From a bacterium (GTDB lineage Bacteria; Vulcanimicrobiota; Xenobia; Xenobiales; JADMJV01), in contig JASBRJ010000033.1 of assembly GCA_030149525.1 (NCBI GenBank), positions 1-41,958 on the forward strand: DNA of 41,958 bases, read 5' to 3'. Made by a program: the position numbers and the translations under genes. Below the pieces are notes generated by a model, which saw only the letters and a program-made list of their open reading frames with translations, searched no databases and was not told the origin of the DNA. Numbering within the stretch: the first letter of the stretch is position 1; each line of letters opens with the position of its first letter. Shown piece after piece: positions 1 through 8,446 of this stretch.

Positions 1-592
1 AAGCGGTGGCCCGAAAGACCGAGAGGAGAACAGCCACAGCGAGCACGGAGGTACAGAGGGCGAAGTCTGACCAGCCCGCCCCTGAGAGTTTTCCGGCTGT
101 CCAGTGAAGAAGTTCGAAAAGATCGGATTCCTTGAGGATGAGCAGGCCACTACTGGCGGAGCCAAAGAAAAACGCCAGAGTTAGGCCGGCTAGAATCAGA
201 CGCTCCCGCGGGAAGGCTCCTGAGGAGGTCATGAGGAGAATGGCCGTGCCGCTCGTAGCCCCTCCCACCAGAGCTGCCATGAGAATGGTGGTGGCCGAGA
301 CCGAACCGGCGAACAGAAGGACGACGACGACGGCGAAGACGGCGCTCTGGTTGATACCCAAAAGCTCCGGTTCGCTCAGGGGGTTTTGGGTGGCTAACTG
401 AAGCAGATTGCCGGCTAGCGCAAGGGCGGCCCCCAGGGCTACTCCCGTAAGGAAGCGAGGGAGTCTCACTTGATAAAGGGTGTACTGAGGATCCACCGAG
501 TCCGGTCCTATCGTCACCGAGAGAACAGCCAAGCCGACGAGGGCCAGGGTGCTTGCGACAAGAGAGGGCCAAAAGGAGGCCGCGCTGGTCAT
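1..592 (-). CDS. FecCD-type iron/siderophore ABC transporter permease (partial, C-terminus off the window)
   Basis: Reading the reverse strand from an ATG at 592 gives an open frame to the window edge (about 197 residues). It is very hydrophobic and has the FecCD-family region RLPRFLTGVALGAALALAG near residues 45-65, followed by NPLSEPELLGIN, the usual permease start. The family forms the inner-membrane channel that imports iron-siderophore complexes with a binding protein and an ATPase. Its ATG overlaps the TGA stop of the upstream binding-protein gene (ATGA at 589-592), so the two are translationally coupled. An ATPase gene would be expected just outside the window. The family call is firm; the substrate is inferred from the neighbour. 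Confidence 0.9.
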   Translation of the reverse strand, partial: MTSAASFWPSLVASTLALVGLAVLSVTIGPDSVDPQYTLYQVRLPRFLTGVALGAALALAGNLLQLATQNPLSEPELLGINQSAVFAVVVVLLFAGSVSATTILMAALVGGATSGTAILLMTSSGAFPRERLILAGLTLAFFFGSASSGLLILKESDLFELLHWTAGKLSGAGWSDFALCTSVLAVAVLLSVFRATA

Positions 593-2757
593 TGGCCCGT
601 GCTTTGGAGAGCGACTCCCTGGCTTTGTTTAAGGAAGTCGGCATACATTTCTAGAATTTTTTGAGCGGCGATGGGGCCTCGTGCTCGGGACCAGAGGTCT
701 CGATCAATGTGAAGAACCCTGTCCTCTTTGAAGGCTGTGAGTTGGGTGTAGAGGGGATGATCGTTCCAGCGCTTTGGGTCGCCGTAAACAAAGAGAAAGT
801 CCGGGTCGAGATCGGCAAGACCCTCCACCGTAATCTTGGCCACTTCAGTTTGGCTCTCAGAAGCGGACGGTGCCCCTTTAAAGAGGTAGTTGGCGCCCAC
901 ACTTTTGAAGAGAGAGCCGATGAACGACCCCTGTGTCCAGGTAGAAAATTCGTCTTCGAACGCGCCCACGACCAGAACCGTCGGTTGTCCGTCTTGAATT
1001 TCCCGCGTTGAAGAAAGAGAGTTCTGCAAACTCTCAGTGAGGGCTCTGCCCTGCTCCTTCTTGTCGGTGATGATCGCGAAAAGCTCCGTCATACTAACGA
1101 TATCTTCTAGGGAGTCGTCGGTGAGGGCGATGGTTGGAGCTATTGTTTCAAGTTGAGAGCGAATCATCTTGTGCCGGTCGGGATTCGCCACGATAAGGTC
1201 CGGCTCCAGCGAGAGTATCACTTCCAGATTGGGCTGCTTGCGTTCGCCCACGAAAAGAGGCGTCTCTCCGGGTATTTGGCCCTGGAGATAGACGGGAACG
1301 GTTTTTTCCGAGGTTCCTGCGAAACCCACCACAGGCTGCTGGAGTGCAGTGAGGCTGTCCAGAAAGGGGAGGTCCAGAACGACAATCCGTTGGGGCCTGG
1401 TCGGCACATCGGTGGCTCCCCAGGCGTGTTCTACTTTGGTAGAGGGGCCCTGAATGGCGATCGGATTTGGCGCGTTACCCGACTGGCATCCTGTGAGAAA
1501 GATAAAGGCGAAAACCGAAAGCAGAGCCGACGGCCTGATAATTTTCTGTCCCAGGGTTTTGGGAGGGAAGAGAAGACCCACCGAGACCAGGCATCCAAAT
1601 CCCATCGTGAAAACGGCGCTTCGAGGGTCGAACTGCTCGGCCACCAGGCCCACCAGCATCACGCCAAGGGGGATCAGGCCACGGTCCATAAGGGCAAGAC
1701 CCATCATCCTACCCGCCTTTTCGCGGGGCACGATATCTTGAAAAAGCATCCGTGAGGACGTCCGATAAGCTTGACCGAAAAAGCCCACGGCGAAGAGGAC
1801 GACCGCCGCGCTGAGGAAGCCTTTCACCTGGGAGAGGCCCACAAGGCTGATGCCGAAGAGCCCGGCATACAGGCGAGTGTAGTTCCAGTTGGAGGCACAC
1901 GGACGCATGGAGAGTTGTGAGGAGGCTAAAAGCGCTCCGGCTGCCGAGACGGCAAGGAGTGAGCCGAACTCCTCCGAGCCCAGTCCCAGCATGGAGTCGG
2001 TAACCAGGGGCAGCATCGCTGTGAACGGAAAACCGAAGAACATCACGGGAACGGCTAGAAAGATAAGTTTTCTGAGCTGAGGAAACTCTTTGAGAGTTTC
2101 GCGGAAAGAGAACTTGGCCTCACTTTTTTTGCTAGGTGAAGGCTCCTGATGCTCTTGCAACGGGGGCAGGGAGTTCAGTATCCAACTGTAGGCTGCCGTG
2201 GTGAAAGCTGCGGCCAGGAAAGTGGTCATGCTTCCGGTGGAGGCGAGCATGACACCCCCGAGAACGGGGCCCACGATTCGGCCGAGATTCATCACAGAGG
2301 CGTTCTGGGCGACCGCTTGCTTGAGGCGCTGACCCTCGAAAATGCTGCATAGAAGAGCGTTTCTAAACGGCCCCTCGGCGGCTGTGACGACAGCTCTCAA
2401 GAAGACCAGCGCGGCGCAGACCCCGAAAGGCAACTGGAGCCACAACGAAAGGCCGATTGCCAGAATAAAAAGCGTGTTCAGTCCATTGGCCAGCGTATTG
2501 AGCTTCTGGCGGTCGAAACGATCTGCCATCTGGCCGGCTGGAATCGAGAAGATAAGGTTCGGAAGCAGCCGACAAGTGTTGATGGCAGCGAGAAGCAACG
2601 CCGATTCTGTTTGCACGAAGACCACCCAATTGAGGGCAACAGTAAAGAGCCACTCGCCGATGCGGGCGGATAGAAATCCAGCGTTGTACCTAAGTAAGGT
2701 GTCCTTAAAGAGAAAGTTAGGCAAACCTAGCGGAGTATATTCAGTGACCCAAACCAT
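589..2757 (-). CDS. Fusion of an EntS-like MFS transporter and a FecB-like iron-siderophore binding protein
   Basis: One uninterrupted 722-residue frame. Residues 1 to about 400 are a 12-helix MFS transporter of the EntS/MFS_3 type, with the loop 2-3 signature GQMADRFDRQK at 75-85. Residues 408-424 form a hydrophobic stretch ending in a lipobox-like LTGC (Cys424). Residues 425-722 are a periplasmic binding protein of the FecB/BtuF class (PQRIVVLD near 455, LEPDLIVAN further on). In the family, MFS members of this type export siderophores, while FecB binds the iron-loaded form for import. The fusion topology is coherent: a cytoplasmic MFS C-terminus, then one helix that puts the binding domain outside. 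Alternatively these are two genes in one frame, the second starting at a non-ATG codon (a GTG at 1581 is available, with no strong ribosome site). It is coupled by ATGA to the permease gene. Confidence 0.85.
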   Translation of the reverse strand: MVWVTEYTPLGLPNFLFKDTLLRYNAGFLSARIGEWLFTVALNWVVFVQTESALLLAAINTCRLLPNLIFSIPAGQMADRFDRQKLNTLANGLNTLFILAIGLSLWLQLPFGVCAALVFLRAVVTAAEGPFRNALLCSIFEGQRLKQAVAQNASVMNLGRIVGPVLGGVMLASTGSMTTFLAAAFTTAAYSWILNSLPPLQEHQEPSPSKKSEAKFSFRETLKEFPQLRKLIFLAVPVMFFGFPFTAMLPLVTDSMLGLGSEEFGSLLAVSAAGALLASSQLSMRPCASNWNYTRLYAGLFGISLVGLSQVKGFLSAAVVLFAVGFFGQAYRTSSRMLFQDIVPREKAGRMMGLALMDRGLIPLGVMLVGLVAEQFDPRSAVFTMGFGCLVSVGLLFPPKTLGQKIIRPSALLSVFAFIFLTGCQSGNAPNPIAIQGPSTKVEHAWGATDVPTRPQRIVVLDLPFLDSLTALQQPVVGFAGTSEKTVPVYLQGQIPGETPLFVGERKQPNLEVILSLEPDLIVANPDRHKMIRSQLETIAPTIALTDDSLEDIVSMTELFAIITDKKEQGRALTESLQNSLSSTREIQDGQPTVLVVGAFEDEFSTWTQGSFIGSLFKSVGANYLFKGAPSASESQTEVAKITVEGLADLDPDFLFVYGDPKRWNDHPLYTQLTAFKEDRVLHIDRDLWSRARGPIAAQKILEMYADFLKQSQGVALQSTGQ

Positions 2758-2856
2758 GTCAATCGAAGTTGGTAAAAAAGATGTGAAATGTTCGGCTTAT
2801 TGCGTGTTTGGGTTTGGTTGTTGGGCGTCGCTGGAAAAACTTTTGCGGAGGCTGAC

Positions 2857-3420
2857 GTGAAAAAACTTGTTCTATTGTTGTTGCTCTGCTTGATCGCGAC
2901 CGGTGGTGCCAAGCAGACGACTATCCCCATCGGCGGAGATGTTCCTAACTTTGTCTTGACCGATCAGTCCGGTCAAAAAGTCGCCCTCTCCGAATTCAAA
3001 GGGCGAGGTGTCGTGGTGAGCTTTCTGTATACCCGGTGTCCTTATCCGGATAAGTGTCCGATGATCGGGAAGAAGCTGACAAGCTTGGCCGAACTGGGGA
3101 ATAAGCTCGGGCAATCCGATAAATTGCAAGTCATGGCTATCACGCTCGACCCCGCTCATGACAAGCCGGAAGTGCTCAAAGCCTACGCTCAAGGGTTTGA
3201 TAAGGACCACAGTAACTGGAGTTTCCTGACGGGGACGGAGCAGGAAATCGCCCGAGTGGCCGGTGCCTTCGGGGTGCTGTTTTGGGAAGAGAACGGTGTG
3301 ATTGAACATAATATGAGGACGGCTTTCATCGATCCCTCCGGTCGCCTTCGGCTCCTCAAGAGCGGCAGTGACTGGAAGGCCGGTGAGTTTGCCGCCCAGA
3401 TTCGCCCGTTTCTCAAATGA
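2857..3420 (+). CDS. Sco1/SenC-family thioredoxin-fold protein
   Basis: This exported protein has a hydrophobic signal segment (residues 3-14) and then a thioredoxin-like fold with GDVPNFVLTDQSGQ near 27-40. Family members carry copper to, or reduce, cytochrome oxidase Cu sites, or act as antioxidants. The metal/redox cysteines are Cys61 and Cys67 in CPYPDKC, a spacing of five residues rather than the classical three. The third ligand is probably His151 in IEHNMRTAFID. I chose the GTG at 2857 because GGAGG lies at 2847-2851; an ATG at 2788 would add 23 unlikely residues. It is divergent from the iron-uptake operon. No oxidase subunits are nearby, so the partner is unknown. Confidence 0.8.
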   Translation: MKKLVLLLLLCLIATGGAKQTTIPIGGDVPNFVLTDQSGQKVALSEFKGRGVVVSFLYTRCPYPDKCPMIGKKLTSLAELGNKLGQSDKLQVMAITLDPAHDKPEVLKAYAQGFDKDHSNWSFLTGTEQEIARVAGAFGVLFWEENGVIEHNMRTAFIDPSGRLRLLKSGSDWKAGEFAAQIRPFLK

Positions 3421-3531
3421 AGAAGCCCGTCTACTGCCAGGCGGGGGTTTCGTACTCATAGACCGGCTGTTTCTCCCACAGAGAGCAGGGATGTTTCCCT
3501 TTTTCTTGGAAACTTCGCCCTGAGGCGACCC

Positions 3532-3951
3532 ATGAAAGTTGATTCCCAGGTTCGAGCAAAGGACAGTACCCAACTCCTTGTAGGAGGGGGATGCTTAGTG
3601 TCCGTACCACTGGCCATTGGATTCGTATTCAAGTACTTGCTGGGATACGCCAAAGCCAAGGAGCATCAGTTCGCTCACCAGGTGGAAGAAGTGGAGTTGG
3701 AGGGGGAGGCGGCTATGCTCGCCGAGGAGGCCCATAGTACCAAGGAAGCGGTGCTTCGATTCTCCAAAAAACTCGACCGCATCACCGAACAGTACTCCAA
3801 AATGGGCGGCCGGTTCAGTCCCGACGACTTCGAGGCGGAAAAGAAACGCCTGGATAGGTTGCGGGAGCGACTGGCCAAAGAAGAAAAAGATCCCGAATCA
3901 GCGAGTCTGTTAGACAAGGCTCAGCGGCAACTTCAGCAGTACGCCCCTTGA
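3532..3951 (+). CDS. Small single-pass membrane protein with coiled coil, unknown function
   Basis: I do not recognise a family. The 139-residue product has one hydrophobic segment (about residues 14-37, LLVGGGCLVSVPLAIGFVFKYLL), then a Lys/Glu-rich region predicted by eye to be alpha-helical coiled coil (about 45-135, many heptad-like E/K/L patterns). GAGG precedes the ATG at 3532. Its last codons overlap the TTG start of the next gene (3948-3951), so the two are likely co-translated. The layout, membrane anchor plus cytoplasmic or periplasmic coil, suggests an envelope-associated structural role; this is inference. Confidence 0.7.
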   Translation: MKVDSQVRAKDSTQLLVGGGCLVSVPLAIGFVFKYLLGYAKAKEHQFAHQVEEVELEGEAAMLAEEAHSTKEAVLRFSKKLDRITEQYSKMGGRFSPDDFEAEKKRLDRLRERLAKEEKDPESASLLDKAQRQLQQYAP

Positions 3952-4472
3952 GCCGAACCTCGCCCAACCGCTTTGCCGCAGTCTTGGTCCTGTGCCTTCT
4001 TTTTCTCGTTCTGTTGACTCCGGCCGTTTGTCAGGTCCGAACCTTCAAGACATCCGACGATAGGCTGAGTCTCAAAACCGACGAGGAGTTTGAGAGCACC
4101 TTCAATCCTCACGCTCTTCTCAGTCTGCAAACGCCGGAAAAATCGGTTGTGATCGTGACTCGAAAGAAGAAAGAGTTCACTATCACCGAACTCTACGACG
4201 GCATCCCCTCCACTTTTACCGACGGAGTGGTCTGCCAGGGGCGAGTTTTGCTCGCTATCGACGGCGAAGAGGCTCCCGCCTTTCTCGTTGAGGGGATGTT
4301 TCCCCCGGAAGAACCCACCCACCACACCCTGTTCGTGGTGGTCAATCACGAGAAGTTCGAATACACCCTGATGATCCACTATCCGGAAGAGATGGGGGAT
4401 GCGGGATTCGAGTGGGCCACGGGTTTGCTGCAGAAATTTCAATGGAATGACGCATCAAGCAGGAATTCATAG
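3948..4472 (+). CDS. Secreted or envelope protein, unknown function
   Basis: The 174-residue product starts at a TTG that overlaps the preceding stop. It has a clear signal peptide (about residues 9-28, AAVLVLCLLFLVLLTPAVCQ) and a mature region that alternates short hydrophobic strands with charged residues, consistent with a beta-rich extracytoplasmic domain. The Cys at the end of the hydrophobic core could be a lipobox (TPAVC is atypical) or just part of the signal. No catalytic motif was recognised. It is co-transcribed with the coiled-coil membrane gene ahead of it, so both may act in the envelope. Confidence 0.7.
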   Translation: MSRTSPNRFAAVLVLCLLFLVLLTPAVCQVRTFKTSDDRLSLKTDEEFESTFNPHALLSLQTPEKSVVIVTRKKKEFTITELYDGIPSTFTDGVVCQGRVLLAIDGEEAPAFLVEGMFPPEEPTHHTLFVVVNHEKFEYTLMIHYPEEMGDAGFEWATGLLQKFQWNDASSRNS

Positions 4473-4549
4473 TAGTTGCGTACTAATAAGCTAATCTGGG
4501 CAGCCTGTCTGGCTTGCTCGGATGTATATCATCACTTTCGGGGGTCATC

Positions 4550-4780
4550 ATGACAAGAATACATCCTATTCATCCGAATCATCGGCCCACGGCGACCGTT
4601 GTATCAGGATCTTCACAAGAAGCGACGGAGCCTTCTGGAGAGCGCAAGGCGCTGACCGGCAGAAGTTCTGCTCAACGTGTCAATGAACTTTTGCGAGCTT
4701 TCAGCGACACTGCCTACTCTATTGAAGAGGAAGAACATTCCTGGGAATCTTGGAATTATAGCCGCTTGTCGGCATTCTGA
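4550..4780 (+). CDS. Small hypothetical protein
   Basis: A 76-residue frame starting at ATG 4550 after a purine-rich GGGGG. The N-terminus (MTRIHPIHPNHRP) is basic and proline/histidine-rich, the middle is Ser/Thr/Gly-rich, and the C-terminus has an acidic aromatic stretch (EEEEHSWESWNY). No family recognised. It stands as a monocistronic unit followed by a strong terminator at 4794-4831, which supports a real transcript. The start style resembles three other proteins in this window (25968, 32536, 36631). Confidence 0.55.
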   Translation: MTRIHPIHPNHRPTATVVSGSSQEATEPSGERKALTGRSSAQRVNELLRAFSDTAYSIEEEEHSWESWNYSRLSAF

Positions 4781-4793
4781 CAGGGATTGAATG

Positions 4794-4831
4794 AAAAAGC
4801 CTCGATCTTTCTCAGGTCGAGGCTTTTTTTT
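4794..4831 (+). terminator. Rho-independent terminator
   Basis: Twelve-base stem AAAAAGCCTCGA / TCGAGGCTTTTT with an 11-base loop and an eight-T tail (4824-4831). It ends the small gene at 4550-4780. The T tract touches the ATG of the next gene at 4832, and the 3' stem arm holds CGAGG, the only Shine-Dalgarno-like sequence for that gene. Confidence 0.9.
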
Positions 4832-5986
4832 ATGATTGAACTGAAAACAACCCAACAAGCACGGGACTTTATTCAAGGGGACAACTTCCAGCCTGCAGCG
4901 TATCGCGATCTGGACCTGACCGACTTTACCAAAGAGATCCTGGATCGCGATTTCGGCGCCAGTCTTTTTCTCGGTTGCGAGCTGGAGGGAGAGGCCATCT
5001 GTCATCTCGCCCAGGGTGGTGCTTATCTCATTCATGATATGGACGGGTTCTCGTTTCCCGTTCACCGAGCCCGACTGTATACTCCTGAGGAACTTTTTCA
5101 CGGTCTTGAGATGGACCGTCTCTCTTCTCGATACGATACCCTCGATCATAAGATTTTTGAGGAATATCTGCAGTCAGGTCGAGAGCAGGGGGATTCCATC
5201 AAGGTGACTCTGGCTCGCCGGCTGCACGACCACAGCATTACCCAGGCGCTCTATCCCGAGTTAGAGGGGCGAGAGGTGGCAGCCATCATGGGCGGGCACG
5301 GCCTAGAGCGAGCCAGTGCCGAGTACAGGAAAGTGGCACAGATTGCCAGGCGACTTACTGCAGAGGGATTTCTGTTGGTGAGCGGAGGCGGCCCGGGAGC
5401 CATGGAGGCTTGTCATTTAGGAGCCTTTTTCGCCACTCGCTCGGAAGATGTCATGTTGGAAGCCATCGACGCCATGTCGATTCGTCCCGAGAACGGCAAA
5501 CCCGGTAAGGAGTATGCTGATGAAGATTGGCTTCACAGGGCATGGAGGGTCAGGCAAGATTATCCCGTTCCTCAGGGTGATGAGGAGAAGTGCAAGAGTA
5601 TCGGTATACCGACCTGGACTTACGGCCACGAGCCGCCCGCTGTCTTCGCGACCCATATCGCTAAATACTTTGCCAACAGTGTTCGCGAAGACGGTCTTCT
5701 TCTGATTGCGACTCACGGTGTGATTTTTGCTCCCGGAAGCGCGGGCACCATCCAAGAAATTTTTCAAGATGCTTGTCAGAACCATTATCTGGTGGCCGAA
5801 GGTCAGTGTTCTCCCATGATATTGTTGGGAAGGGATTACTGGACCAGGACCAAGCCGGTGTGGTCTCTGCTGTCCAAGCTTGCTGAGGAACAGCCTTACG
5901 GCGAGCTTCTTTGTCTTACTGATAGCATCGATACGGTGGTGAGAAGGCTGCTTTGCTATCGTCCGGATCTCTACACGTTCAGCTGA
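4832..5986 (+). CDS. LOG-family Rossmann protein (nucleotide 5'-monophosphate nucleosidase-like)
   Basis: The 384-residue protein has a C-terminal LOG/lysine-decarboxylase-like Rossmann domain with the two family motifs: GGGPGAMEA at residues 185-193 and PGSAGTIQE at 301-309 (family consensus PGGxGTxxE). Known LOG enzymes remove ribose-5-phosphate from nucleotides. The protein is about twice the length of plant-type LOG and has an extra N-terminal region of about 140 residues, as in longer bacterial relatives. I chose the ATG at 4832; a TTG at 4787 would put 15 codons through the terminator hairpin. Substrate not determinable from sequence. The methyltransferase gene begins 11 bases downstream. 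Confidence 0.8.
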   Translation: MIELKTTQQARDFIQGDNFQPAAYRDLDLTDFTKEILDRDFGASLFLGCELEGEAICHLAQGGAYLIHDMDGFSFPVHRARLYTPEELFHGLEMDRLSSRYDTLDHKIFEEYLQSGREQGDSIKVTLARRLHDHSITQALYPELEGREVAAIMGGHGLERASAEYRKVAQIARRLTAEGFLLVSGGGPGAMEACHLGAFFATRSEDVMLEAIDAMSIRPENGKPGKEYADEDWLHRAWRVRQDYPVPQGDEEKCKSIGIPTWTYGHEPPAVFATHIAKYFANSVREDGLLLIATHGVIFAPGSAGTIQEIFQDACQNHYLVAEGQCSPMILLGRDYWTRTKPVWSLLSKLAEEQPYGELLCLTDSIDTVVRRLLCYRPDLYTFS

Positions 5987-5997
5987 AGTCTCCTGGA

Positions 5998-6795
5998 ATG
6001 CCAAGTCATGAGCAAAACTACCAGATTTGGAACAACTCCTACGACTGGAGCCGCTATCAGGGCGATGAGTGGTCGGCCAAGTGGGGCGGAACGGATATGC
6101 AATGGTACTGGACGATCTATCCAAGGATTCGATACCATTTGCCCGCCCAAACTATCCTTGATATCGGGCCCGGCCAGGGTCGCTGGACCCGTTATCTTTT
6201 GCAGCATTGTGACAACATGGTGCTGGTGGACTTGTCGGAGAAGTGCATCAACGCTTGCCGGCGGAGGTTTGGAGAAGACAGAGTCCTCTACAAAGTCGGC
6301 TCGGGGGATTCCATCGATTTCTTGGAGGATGAATCCATCGATTTTGCCTTCAGTTGGGAGACGCTGGTCTATGCTGAAATTGAGGCCGTCCGAGGATACC
6401 TGGAGGGACTGGCCCGAAAACTGAAGCCCGACGGGCGAGCTTTTCTTCACCATTCCAACTTGGCGTCCTATTCAGCCTACTTCGATCTCACGATTAAGAT
6501 GCCCAAAAGACTCCGAGACTTTCTCAAGACCAGAGGTTTGCTGGATTACGACCAATGGAGAGCCAGAAGCGTTACAGCGGAGCTTTTCGCTCGGTGTGCC
6601 GAAGAAGTTGGACTACGGGTGACCACTCAGGAACTGATCCCCTGGGGGGGTCGAAGACTGATAGATTGCTTCACAACGCTGACCCGCTCTTCGGGAGGCG
6701 CCTCACCCCGGTTCAAAAAGAACCCCAACTACCACACGCGCGCCTATCATATACAGGAATTATCCTGGTTGTACGGCGAGGGCGTGCCCTGGTAG
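5998..6795 (+). CDS. Class I SAM-dependent methyltransferase
   Basis: The 265-residue protein has a Rossmann methyltransferase fold: motif I ILDIGPGQGRW at residues 53-63, acidic motif II VLVDLS (Asp78), and a later DFAFSWETLVY region in the motif IV position. The enzyme would transfer a methyl group from S-adenosylmethionine, but the acceptor cannot be read from the sequence. The N-terminal YQIWNNSYDWS resembles methyltransferases of surface polysaccharide or glycolipid clusters; that is only suggestive here. It starts 11 bases after the LOG gene and is probably co-transcribed with it. The ATG at 5998 is preferred over a longer form from 5953 inside the LOG gene. Confidence 0.8.
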   Translation: MPSHEQNYQIWNNSYDWSRYQGDEWSAKWGGTDMQWYWTIYPRIRYHLPAQTILDIGPGQGRWTRYLLQHCDNMVLVDLSEKCINACRRRFGEDRVLYKVGSGDSIDFLEDESIDFAFSWETLVYAEIEAVRGYLEGLARKLKPDGRAFLHHSNLASYSAYFDLTIKMPKRLRDFLKTRGLLDYDQWRARSVTAELFARCAEEVGLRVTTQELIPWGGRRLIDCFTTLTRSSGGASPRFKKNPNYHTRAYHIQELSWLYGEGVPW

Positions 6796-6830
6796 AGGTT
6801 TTCGACTTCTGAACACAAACTCAAGCCCTT

Positions 6831-7199
6831 ATGCCCGAAAGACGCGATTCGGTGAGTTCTCAACCCTTCGACTACGAAGCCACCCTGGACAGGGTTAAGG
6901 GAAAAGTTTCGCTTATCCAGCGTCTGGTTAACACGTTTTTGCGAACCTCCGACCCCATCTTGGAGAATCTCAAGAAGGCCGTCGTTGAGAGCGATTTTCA
7001 GGAAGTCTACCGTCTGGCTCATTCTCTTCGGGGAGCCTGCCTGAATTTCAACGCCTTTCCGGCGGCCCGGCGTGCGGAAGTGATTGAGCAACAAGGACTG
7101 GAGCGAGATTTGAGCAACGTGGACGAAAATCTTCAGGCCTTCGAATGCGAATACGCCAGGCTGAAAGAAGCGCTACAAGGAGTTTTGGAACCAGAGTGA
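6831..7199 (+). CDS. Histidine phosphotransfer (HPt) domain protein
   Basis: The 122-residue protein is essentially one HPt four-helix domain. The phosphorylatable histidine is His64 in LAHSLRGACLNF, matching the HPt consensus HxLKGxxxxxG. HPt proteins relay phosphate between receiver domains of hybrid sensor kinases and response regulators. No histidine kinase or receiver is encoded in the window, so its partners lie elsewhere. The stop overlaps the GTG start of the aminotransferase (GTGA at 7196-7199), an unexpected pairing of a phosphorelay protein with a metabolic enzyme. Confidence 0.8.
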   Translation: MPERRDSVSSQPFDYEATLDRVKGKVSLIQRLVNTFLRTSDPILENLKKAVVESDFQEVYRLAHSLRGACLNFNAFPAARRAEVIEQQGLERDLSNVDENLQAFECEYARLKEALQGVLEPE

Positions 7200-8446
7200 C
7201 CGCAGAATCTATCCCAGGGATCCGACAAGTCCCACGAACCGGTGTAATCTTCGTCATGCACGAGGCTGCGAAAGAAGGTTTTGTCTACGGACATCCTGAG
7301 TGGGCCAATTTGGGTCAGGGTTCTCCTGAAACAGGTGACCTACCCGGGGCTCCACCACGAATAAAAGAGATCTCCATCGAGCCGGCTCGTCACTCCTACG
7401 GCCCGGTGGAGGGCGCCCTCGACCTTCGCCAAAAGGTCGCTGACTTTTACAATGAAGTTTTTCGTAAGGGCAAGAAAAGCCAGTATACCTATAAAAATGT
7501 GAGTTTGGCCGGGGGCGGTCGTACCGCGCTGACCAGGCTGGCGGCTTCTATCGACGCCTGTAATATCGGTCACTTTATTCCCGACTACACGGCCTATGAA
7601 GAACTCCTGGCAAACTTTCGTTCCTTCATCCCGATTCCGATTCTGCTGGATAGAGAACAGGGCTATCGTATCAGCCTGGAGACCTTGGAAAAAGAGATTG
7701 CAGGTCGGGGCCTTCGCCTTGTCCTGTTATCCAATCCGTGCAATCCCACCGGCCAAGTGATTCAAGGGCAAGAGCTGAAAAGTTGGGTCGACCTGGGGCG
7801 AGAAAACTCTTGTACCTTTGTCTTCGATGAGTTCTACTCTCGATTTCTCTACACCGGTGAACCGGGAGAAGCTGTTTCGGCGGCTGAGTTTGTGGAAGAT
7901 GTGGAGACGGACCCTGTTGTCTTGGTCGACGGCTTAACGAAAAACTGGCGCTATCCCGGTTGGAGACTTTCCTGGACTTTGGGGCCCAGCAAAGTGATTG
8001 AGGCTATCGCCAGCGCAGGCTCGTTTCTCGACGGCGGGGCCAACAATCCGCTCCAGGCTCAGGCTCACATTTTGCTCGATCCCGAACGGGCCAAGCAAGA
8101 ATCGGTGGCCATCAGCAAGCATTTTCGCTTGAAGCGAGACTTTGTCGTCAATAGGCTGAAATCGATGGGCGTTCGTTTGGCCTCCAAGCCCCAAGGAGCC
8201 TTTTATGTGTGGGCCGACCTGAGCGATTTGCCTCCCTCCATTCGTAAAGGTATCGACTTCTTCCGAGCGGGACTCCAGGAAAAGGTTATCACCGTGCCGG
8301 GAGTCTTCTTCGACGTGAATCCCGGCCGTCGTCGCGCCCATTCGCGTTTTGCCAATCTCTGTCGGGTCTCATACGGTCCTCCGATGGAGTCTCTAGAGTT
8401 GGGAATGAACGCCCTGCAACGAGTTATCGAGAAAGCAACTCAATAG
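7196..8446 (+). CDS. PLP-dependent aminotransferase, class I/II
   Basis: The 416-residue protein has the fold type I motifs in order: SNPCNPTGQV (about 179-188), FDEFYSRF (210-217, the PLP-ring Asp and Tyr), the Schiff-base Lys249 in GLTKNWRYPGWRLSW, and a C-terminal Arg in the RFANLCRVSYG region for the substrate carboxylate. It catalyses amino-group transfer from an amino acid to a keto acid; specificity is not evident. The GTG at 7196 overlaps the HPt stop and has AAGGAG about 12 bases upstream. The last 23 bases overlap the 3' end of the convergent GAF gene. Confidence 0.85.
   Translation: MTAESIPGIRQVPRTGVIFVMHEAAKEGFVYGHPEWANLGQGSPETGDLPGAPPRIKEISIEPARHSYGPVEGALDLRQKVADFYNEVFRKGKKSQYTYKNVSLAGGGRTALTRLAASIDACNIGHFIPDYTAYEELLANFRSFIPIPILLDREQGYRISLETLEKEIAGRGLRLVLLSNPCNPTGQVIQGQELKSWVDLGRENSCTFVFDEFYSRFLYTGEPGEAVSAAEFVEDVETDPVVLVDGLTKNWRYPGWRLSWTLGPSKVIEAIASAGSFLDGGANNPLQAQAHILLDPERAKQESVAISKHFRLKRDFVVNRLKSMGVRLASKPQGAFYVWADLSDLPPSIRKGIDFFRAGLQEKVITVPGVFFDVNPGRRRAHSRFANLCRVSYGPPMESLELGMNALQRVIEKATQ

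Noticed and set aside
150-644. Open frame on the minus strand overlapping the permease
   Set aside because: The translation is Arg/Ser/Pro/Gly-rich and lacks the pattern of a real protein; the FecCD permease in another frame of the same strand explains this DNA.
2788-2856. ATG start for the Sco-like gene
   Set aside because: The GTG at 2857 has a consensus ribosome site and gives a normal signal peptide; the extra 23 residues are atypical.
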